Positions 58,953 to 64,000 of a stretch of 64,000 nucleotides of DNA are shown here, one piece after another. Position numbers and translations under genes: made by a program. A model generated the notes under the pieces. It did no database searches. It saw nothing but the letters and a program-made list of their open reading frames with translations, and was not told the origin of the DNA. This stretch comes from an uncultured Alphaproteobacteria bacterium. Its GTDB lineage: Bacteria > Pseudomonadota > Alphaproteobacteria > Geminicoccales > Geminicoccaceae. How positions within the stretch are numbered: the first letter of the stretch is position 1; each line of letters opens with the position of its first letter. The stretch spans positions 1 to 64,000 of the forward strand of contig CALBAK010000008.1 in assembly GCA_937926445.1 (NCBI GenBank), in the 5' to 3' direction.

Positions 58953-59471
58953 TTGGCGGCCTTCGCTCGGGTCGTCGAAGCCCTCTCGCGCGCCGCCGGC
59001 GCCTTCGCCGCGGCGCTCGTGGTGGCGGCCGTCCTCGTCGTCTGCCAGATGCTCGTGGTCCGCCACGGCCTCGGCCGTTCGGCGATCTGGCAGAACGAGT
59101 TCGTCACCTTCGCCCTCGTCGCCGCCACCTTCCTGGGTGCCCCCTACGTGCTCCTGCGCCGGGCCCATGTCGCGGTCGAGCTCGTGCCGCTCTGGCTCGG
59201 GCCCGCGGGCCGCCGCCGCCTCGGTCTCTCGGCCTCGGCCCTCGGCTTCCTCTTCTGCCTCGTCCTCTTCCTCGCCTCGCTCGAATGGTGGTGGGAGGCC
59301 TGGAGCTTGAACCTCAAGACCTCCTCCATGTGGCGGGCGCGGCTGTGGATCCCGTATCTCTCGCTGCCCGTCGGCAGCCTGCTCCTCGCGCTCCAGTACC
59401 TGGTCGAGCTCTGGAAAATCGCGACCGGCCGGCTCCCGGCTTGCGCGACGGCGCCCGGGGGATCGGCTTGA
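58953..59471 (+). CDS. dctQ: TRAP transporter small permease, DctQ family
   Basis: 172 residues, four membrane helices (for example FAAALVVAAVLVVCQMLVV and FVTFALVAATFLGAPYVLLR), with the conserved WQNEFV segment and the RAHVAVELVPLWL stretch. The start is TTG 58953. It forms the membrane complex with DctM, and its stop overlaps the dctM start (TTGA). Confidence 0.88.
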   Translation: MAAFARVVEALSRAAGAFAAALVVAAVLVVCQMLVVRHGLGRSAIWQNEFVTFALVAATFLGAPYVLLRRAHVAVELVPLWLGPAGRRRLGLSASALGFLFCLVLFLASLEWWWEAWSLNLKTSSMWRARLWIPYLSLPVGSLLLALQYLVELWKIATGRLPACATAPGGSA

Positions 59472-60784
59472 GCCCGCTCACCCTCGGCCTTTCGATCGGC
59501 CTCGCCACGATCCTCGTGCTCGCCACCGGCGTGCCCGTGGCCTTCGGCCTCGGCATCGTGGCGCTCGCCTTCCTCCTCGCTTTCGAGGGCCCGCAGGCGC
59601 TCGCCAACCTCGCCGATACGGTCTTCGCCGGCCTCAACGATTTCACCCTCGTCTCGATCCCGATGTTCGTCATGATGGGGGCGGCGGTCGCCGCCTCGCG
59701 TGCCGGCGCCGATCTCTACGAGGCGCTCTCGCGCTGGCTCTGGCGGGTGCCGGGCAACCTCGTGGTCGCCAACATCGGCGCCTGCGCGCTCTTCGCCGCC
59801 TTGACCGGCTCCTCGCCCGCGACCTGTGCCGCGATCGGCAAGATGGGCATCCCCGAGATGCGCCGGCGCGGCTTCCCGGCCGATCTCGCGACCGGGGCGA
59901 TCGCCGCCGGCGGCACGCTCGGGATCCTCATCCCGCCCTCGATCACCATGATCCTCTACGGGATCGCCTCCGAGACCTCGATCGGCCGGCTGTTCCTTGC
60001 CGGAATCGTGCCGGGTCTGATGCTCACCCTCCTCTTCGCCCTCTGGGCGGCCTTCGCGAGCTGGCGACGCGGCGAGCGGGCCGCCTCCGGCCCGCCGCCG
60101 AGCCGGGCCGAGAAGCTCGCCGTGCTGCCGCGTGTGCTGCCGTTCCTCGCGGTGATCGCGGGTGTGGTCTGGGCGCTCTACGGCGGGATCGCCACACCGA
60201 GCGAGGCGGCCGGGGTGGGCGCCGTCCTCTGCCTTCTGCTCGTGATCCTGGTCTACCGCGTCCGCCGGCCGGGCGAACTGCGGCCGATCCTCGAGGCCAC
60301 GCTGGTCGAATCGGTGATGATCCTCATGATCATCGCCACTTCGATCCTGTTCGGCACCATGCTCTCGAGCCTCTACGTGACGCAGTCGATCGCCGAATGG
60401 ATCGGCTCGCTCGAGATCGGCCGCTGGACCCTCCTGTTCTGGATAAACGTCTTGTTGCTGGTCGCGGGCTGCTTCCTGCCGCCGGCTGCGATCATCCTCA
60501 TGACCACGCCGATCCTGCTGCCGATCCTCACGCGCGCGGGGTTCGACCCGGTCTGGTTCGGCGTGATATTGACCCTCAACATGGAGCTCGGGCTGATCAC
60601 CCCGCCCGTCGGGCTCAACCTCTTCGTCATCAACGGCATCGCCCCGGACGTGCCCTTGCCCACCATCCTCAAGGGTGCCCTGCCCTTCATGCTGTTGATG
60701 GTGCTGCAGATCGTGATCCTCTGCCTGTTCCCCGGCCTCGCCACCTGGTTGCCCGATCTCCTGATGGGCCCGCGGCTCGGCTGA
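59468..60784 (+). CDS. dctM: TRAP transporter large permease, DctM family
   Basis: 438 residues with about twelve membrane helices. Landmarks are SIPMFVMMGAAVAASR, ALTGSSPATCAAIGKMGIP, GTLGILIPPSITMILYG and LTLNMELGLITPPVGLNLFV. The start is the TTG at 59468 overlapping dctQ. The gene completes the DctPQM set and converges on the next gene 28 bases later. Confidence 0.93.
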   Translation: MSPLTLGLSIGLATILVLATGVPVAFGLGIVALAFLLAFEGPQALANLADTVFAGLNDFTLVSIPMFVMMGAAVAASRAGADLYEALSRWLWRVPGNLVVANIGACALFAALTGSSPATCAAIGKMGIPEMRRRGFPADLATGAIAAGGTLGILIPPSITMILYGIASETSIGRLFLAGIVPGLMLTLLFALWAAFASWRRGERAASGPPPSRAEKLAVLPRVLPFLAVIAGVVWALYGGIATPSEAAGVGAVLCLLLVILVYRVRRPGELRPILEATLVESVMILMIIATSILFGTMLSSLYVTQSIAEWIGSLEIGRWTLLFWINVLLLVAGCFLPPAAIILMTTPILLPILTRAGFDPVWFGVILTLNMELGLITPPVGLNLFVINGIAPDVPLPTILKGALPFMLLMVLQIVILCLFPGLATWLPDLLMGPRLG

Positions 60785-60812
60785 ACCGCCGGCCCGAACC
60801 GCGCGCCGGGGG

Positions 60813-61616
60813 TCAGCCGCCGGGACCGAGGGCCCGCGCGAGGCCGGCGATCGCCGAGGCCGAGCCGAGCCAGTCGGCGGCGCGCGGCATGCCGGGCGAG
60901 GTGGATCGTGCGAAGGAGGAGGGCGGCGGCGCGGCGGCCCCGCCCGCCGCGCGCGGGGCCGCGGCGCGCTCCCCGCTCGGTGCCGCGCGCGGCCGCTCGC
61001 CGGCTCCGACCGGCTCGGGTGACGCCGCCTCCGATCCGTTCTCCGCACCGGGCGGGACCGACGCGCGACGGGCCCGCACCGGCTCGACGGCGACCGGGGC
61101 GGCGCTCTCCGCCGCGAGGAGGGCCGCCAGCGCTTCGGCCGATTCGATCGCCCGCTGCCGCAGGTGCGCGGCGAGCCATTCGAGCCTTTCCGGGTTGAGG
61201 TCGGGGCGCGGGATCGGCACCGGTCGCAGACGGTAGAGCTCGCGCAGCTCGCGCTCGGCCGCCGCTCGATCCTTATCGAGCCGCGCCCTGTGCCGGGTGA
61301 AGGTCGCGAGCGCGGGCATCGCCGGATCGACGCGCCCCTCGGCCAGCCCCTCGAGCAGCTTGAGCTCGGCCCGCTCGAGCAGGCTCCGGCGACGGACGGT
61401 GCCGACGATCGCGTCGACCGCCGCCCGCTCGGCCTCGTCGATCGGCTTGAGCCGGGCCTGCCAGTCGCGCCGCAGCTCGGCCAGCCGGCCGGCCGGGTCG
61501 GGGTTCTCGGGGGTCGGCCAGAGGACCGGCCGGCGCGAACGGTCGATGGAGGCTGGCTCCGCGGTGCCGGGGCCGGGCAGCGGAGCTTCGGCGGAAGAGT
61601 CGACCATGGGGGACAT
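60813..61616 (-). CDS. Hypothetical protein with helical core and Ala/Pro-rich tail
   Basis: 267 residues; I do not recognise the family. Residues ~45-175 are charged, Arg/Glu/Leu-rich and probably helical (AELRRDWQARLKPIDEAERA, LERAELKLLEGLAEG, AAERELRELYRLRPVPIPR). The last ~80 residues are Ala, Pro and Ser-rich. It has no signal peptide or membrane segment. ATG 61616 and ATG 61607 are both possible; only the second has a normally spaced GAGGG. A promoter with an overlapping perfect dyad lies directly upstream, so it is likely expressed and regulated. Confidence 0.6.
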   Translation of the reverse strand: MSPMVDSSAEAPLPGPGTAEPASIDRSRRPVLWPTPENPDPAGRLAELRRDWQARLKPIDEAERAAVDAIVGTVRRRSLLERAELKLLEGLAEGRVDPAMPALATFTRHRARLDKDRAAAERELRELYRLRPVPIPRPDLNPERLEWLAAHLRQRAIESAEALAALLAAESAAPVAVEPVRARRASVPPGAENGSEAASPEPVGAGERPRAAPSGERAAAPRAAGGAAAPPPSSFARSTSPGMPRAADWLGSASAIAGLARALGPGG

Positions 61617-61617
61617 C

Positions 61618-61666
61618 CCTCGGCTTCTGGCCGAGGTTGTTTATCCTACTACAGGTTATTTTTCAA
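61618..61666 (-). promoter_or_regulatory. Promoter with perfect dyad at the start site
   Basis: Minus-strand TTGAAA (61661-61666), 17 bases and TAAACA (61638-61643) form a promoter in a strikingly AT-rich segment. Directly behind it CCTCGGC-N5-GCCGAGG (61618-61636) is a perfect 7-base dyad that would span the transcription start, the position expected for a repressor operator. As RNA it could also hide the GAGGG ribosome site. Confidence 0.5.
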
Positions 61667-61742
61667 GGTCCCGCCCAAGACAGGACCCGCGCCGAAAGCC
61701 GCCCGGACGGGGCGGAAGGCCACCCGGGTGGAAGAGGGAGCG

Positions 61743-61818
61743 TGGTGGAGCCGAGCGGGTTCGAACCGCCGACCCCCTGCTTGCAAAGCAGGTGCTCTCC
61801 CAGCTGAGCTACGGCCCC
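61743..61818 (-). tRNA. tRNA-Ala (anticodon UGC)
   Basis: 76 bases on the minus strand. The acceptor stem GGGGCCG pairs with the 3' side CGGCTCC (one G-T pair), the D arm is GCTCAGCTGGGAGAGC, the anticodon arm CCTGC-TTTGCAA-GCAGG gives UGC (alanine), and the T arm contains GGTTCGAACCC. The 3' CCA is encoded. No integrase or second copy of the 3' end is next to it. Confidence 0.97.
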
Positions 61819-61898
61819 ACGCGCGAGGAGAGATGGCAGCTCGTGTCGCCGCGCGCAACCTCTTCGGCCGCCGAAGGCTGCGGCCGGCGACGGCCGGT

Positions 61899-62543
61899 TC
61901 AGCCCTCGCCGGCCGTCTCGGGCCGGATCGGCGGGAAGCAGCGGGCGAGGAGAACCGCCATCGCCCTGGCCCGGTGCGAGAGCGCTTCCTTCTCGCGGGC
62001 CAACATCTCGCCGAAGGTGCGGCTCTCGCCCTCGGGTCGGAAGAGCGGATCGTAGCCGAAACCGCCCGTGCCGCGCGGCTCGGGCACCACCTCTCCCTCG
62101 ACCCGGCCTTCGGCGCATTCGACCGCGCCGTCCGGCCAGGCGAGACAGAGCGCCGCCACGAAGGCCGCCCGGCGATCGGCTCGCTCGATCGATCCGAAGC
62201 GGGCGACGAGCTCCTCGCGCACCCGTCGCATGGCGCGGGCGAAATCGCGCTCGGGCCCGGCCCAGTCGGCGGTGGCGAGACCCGGCGCGCCGTCGAGCCC
62301 GCGGACCTCGAGGCCGCTGTCGTCGGCGAGCGCCGGCAGACCCGAGGCCCGGGCGGCGGCGAGCGCCTTGAGGCGGGCGTTCTCGAGGAAGGTCGTGCCG
62401 GTCTCGGCCGGTGCGGGAAGGCCGAGCTCGCCCGCCCCGATCACCCGGATGCCGCGCGGCTCGAGCAGGGCTTGGAACTCGGCGAGCTTGCCGACATTGT
62501 GGGTGGCGACCAGGAGCCGGTCGCCCGGGGCGAGGCGCGGCAT
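61899..62543 (-). CDS. rdgB: XTP/dITP diphosphatase (RdgB/Ham1)
   Basis: 214 residues. Signature segments are LLVATHNVGKLAEFQALL (substrate loop), TFLENARLKALAAA, PALADDSGLEVRGLDGAPG and GTGGFGYDPLF, then LSHRARA. The enzyme removes inosine, xanthosine and 6-hydroxylaminopurine nucleotides from the pool. It starts 3 bases after the rph stop in the same direction. Confidence 0.96.
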   Translation of the reverse strand: MPRLAPGDRLLVATHNVGKLAEFQALLEPRGIRVIGAGELGLPAPAETGTTFLENARLKALAAARASGLPALADDSGLEVRGLDGAPGLATADWAGPERDFARAMRRVREELVARFGSIERADRRAAFVAALCLAWPDGAVECAEGRVEGEVVPEPRGTGGFGYDPLFRPEGESRTFGEMLAREKEALSHRARAMAVLLARCFPPIRPETAGEG

Positions 62544-62546
62544 CCC

Positions 62547-63278
62547 TCAGAGCGCCTCGATCGCCTGCCGCTGCAGCTCGACGAGGGTGGCGATCCCGCG
62601 CTCGGCGAGTGCCCGGAGCGCCGCCACGTGATGGTCGCCGAGCGGCAGGTCCTCGGCCGTGAGCTGGATTTCGACCACCCCGCCCGAAGCCGAGAGGACG
62701 AAATTGCCGTCCGCCTGGGCGATGCTGTCCTCGGCATAGTCGAGATCGAGCAGCGCCGTACCTTCGACCACCCCGCAGGAGACCGCGGCCACGGGCTCCC
62801 GCAGCGGCAGCCGCGGCAGCTCGCCCCGGCGAACGAGGCCGAGCAGGGCCTGGTGGAGGGCGACGTAGGCGCCGGTGATCGAGGCCGTGCGGGTACCGCC
62901 GTCGGCCTGGAGCACGTCGCAATCGAGGACGATCTGCCGCTCGCCCAGAAGGTCGAGCTCGGTCACCGCCCTGAGCGAGCGCCCGATCAGCCGCTGGATC
63001 TCCTGGGTCCGGCCGGACTGGCGCCCGCGTGCCGCCTCGCGCTCGCCACGGGTGGTGGTGGCCCGCGGCAGCATCCCGTACTCGGCGGTGATCCAACCTC
63101 GACCGGTGTTGCGCAGGAAGCTCGGTACCCGCTCTTCCACGCTCGCCGTGCAGAGCACGACGGTGTGCCCCATGCGGACGAGGCAGGAGCCCTCGGCGTG
63201 CCGGCTCCAGCCGGGCTCGAGGGCGACCGGCCGGAGCTCGTCCGGTCGTCGCCCGGAGGGCCGCGTGTAGCCGCTCAC
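62547..63278 (-). CDS. rph: Ribonuclease PH
   Basis: 243 residues with the family N terminus [72 protein letters not shown] and [20 protein letters not shown] (phosphate site). It trims tRNA 3' ends by phosphorolysis. Start is the GTG at 63278, overlapping the preceding stop. The rph-rdgB pair is a conserved order. Confidence 0.96.
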   Translation of the reverse strand: MSGYTRPSGRRPDELRPVALEPGWSRHAEGSCLVRMGHTVVLCTASVEERVPSFLRNTGRGWITAEYGMLPRATTTRGEREAARGRQSGRTQEIQRLIGRSLRAVTELDLLGERQIVLDCDVLQADGGTRTASITGAYVALHQALLGLVRRGELPRLPLREPVAAVSCGVVEGTALLDLDYAEDSIAQADGNFVLSASGGVVEIQLTAEDLPLGDHHVAALRALAERGIATLVELQRQAIEAL

Positions 63279-64000
63279 GCCGCCTTCGGCAGCGGCGGCA
63301 CGCGCTCGACCAGCTCGAGGGCGTCGTGGCGGATGTGGTTCCGCGCCATGTGCTCCTTGATCAGCGCCTCGTCGACGACGCCCTGCTCGAGGCATTCGCG
63401 CAGGAGCTGGAAGAAGTACCGCTCTTGATTCGAATCGGGGTGTTTCTTGTAGTGGCCGAGGAAGGCGTACTCGCCGAACAGCCGCCGGCGCGCCCGTTTG
63501 AGGAAAGCGAGGCCCGGGACGATCGAGCGCTCCGCCGGCACGAAGTCGACCGGCAGCCCGGTCTTCCAGGGCTGGGTCATCCGCCGGGTGTTGTGGAGCA
63601 TCTTGGTTTTCGGTGTCAGCTTGTCGAAGTCGTTCCACTCGGGCTCGAAGAGGCCGATGGTCGACTTGTCCTCGTACTCGAGGTTCATCCAGTCCTTGTA
63701 GTCGCGCTCCATGCGGAACAGCTTGTCGAAATCCTCTTCGATTTTCCAATGGGTCAGCTTCGCGCAATCCAGCAGCATCACGCTCGAGGCGAAATGGGCG
63801 AGCGGGCCGGTGCCGCGCATCCGGCACAGGATCGCCTTGCCCTGCATGTCGCGGGAGAGGAGCTCCATCACGTCCTGGACCGCGAACACGTCCGGGTCCA
63901 CCACCACCGCCTTGCCCCGGTAGCCCACGAGCTCGGGCGGGGCGAAGCGCAGCGGGGTGAAGGACTGCAGGTCGTCGTTGAGCCAGCGGCGGGTCGAGCC
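63275..64000 (-). CDS. GT-A-like glycosyltransferase-related protein, 5' end missing
   Basis: The frame is open at the right edge, so the N terminus is outside. The visible 241 residues contain [20 protein letters not shown], with a DPD that resembles the DxD metal motif of GT-A nucleotide-sugar transferases, and KILCR-type core strands followed by [20 protein letters not shown]. Residues after ~150 are helical and charged. It overlaps rph by GTGA, so all three may be one transcript. I cannot name the substrate; the glycosyltransferase link is moderate. Confidence 0.6.
   Translation of the reverse strand, partial: GSTRRWLNDDLQSFTPLRFAPPELVGYRGKAVVVDPDVFAVQDVMELLSRDMQGKAILCRMRGTGPLAHFASSVMLLDCAKLTHWKIEEDFDKLFRMERDYKDWMNLEYEDKSTIGLFEPEWNDFDKLTPKTKMLHNTRRMTQPWKTGLPVDFVPAERSIVPGLAFLKRARRRLFGEYAFLGHYKKHPDSNQERYFFQLLRECLEQGVVDEALIKEHMARNHIRHDALELVERVPPLPKAA

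Noticed and set aside
61618-61636. Riboswitch or attenuator in the leader of the hypothetical gene
   Set aside because: The predicted transcription start lies inside the hairpin, so the full stem would not be transcribed; a DNA operator is the better reading.
61743-61818. tRNA-Ala as an attachment site for an integrated element
   Set aside because: No integrase gene and no repeat of the tRNA 3' end seen nearby.

Overview
The window is one very GC-rich (codon third positions almost always G or C), densely packed bacterial chromosome segment. Alphaproteobacterial ancestry, probably near the Rhodospirillales/Geminicoccales, is inferred from the order dnaA-dnaN-recF-gyrB beside rpsT, an enoyl-CoA hydratase, mutM, ubiE, ubiB, coaBC and dut, from a pqqABCDE operon, from TRAP and dipeptide transporters, and from CtrA-like TTAA-N7-TTAA motifs in gaps. 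GTG and TTG starts and 4-base stop/start overlaps (ATGA, GTGA, TTGA) are common.

Region by region: 1-2.8 kb, an arsenic set (arsR partial, an arsD fused to an AhpD-like domain, arsA). 2.9-14.3 kb, five secreted or periplasmic proteins on the + strand: a 1911-residue multicopper oxidase, a beta-propeller-like protein, a SCO copper chaperone, a cytochrome c fused to a binding-protein-like domain, and a subtilisin-type protease. 14.3-20.0 kb, a FAD-linked hydroxyacid dehydrogenase (-) and an RND efflux pair (+). 20.1-23.4 kb, pqqEDCBA read leftward. 23.4-25.4 kb, a long stretch with no credible gene. 25.4-28.7 kb, a LysR regulator divergent from an M20 amidohydrolase and an orphan ABC ATPase. 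28.9-37.8 kb, the replication core gyrB-recF-dnaN-dnaA, rpsT, enoyl-CoA hydratase and mutM, all leftward. 37.9-42.5 kb, ubiE-ubiB-coaBC-dut-Rrf2 regulator rightward. 42.5-47.5 kb, single genes (EamA exporter, quinone reductase, dmeF) separated by unusually long gaps, one of which holds a decayed tandem copy of the EamA 3' end. 47.5-57.8 kb, a dipeptide/glutathione-type ABC importer with a gamma-glutamyltransferase-like enzyme, a DUF1028 protein, OpgD and a PsiE-like membrane protein. 57.9-60.8 kb, a TRAP transporter. 60.8-64.0 kb, a hypothetical gene, tRNA-Ala(UGC), rdgB, rph and a partial glycosyltransferase-like gene, all leftward.

The most interesting block is 2.9-14.3 kb: a giant MnxG/MofA-like copper oxidase co-transcribed with its likely copper chaperone and an electron acceptor cytochrome, behind a CRP/FNR-like dyad. 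Manganese or other metal oxidation is a reasonable hypothesis but is not shown by the sequence. Other points worth attention are the ArsD-AhpD fusion, a +1 frameshift at the end of oppD, the absence of any stop codon in three frames between oppF and oppA, and three loci where a CtrA-like box lies about 43 bases before a start codon followed by a hydrophobic peptide.
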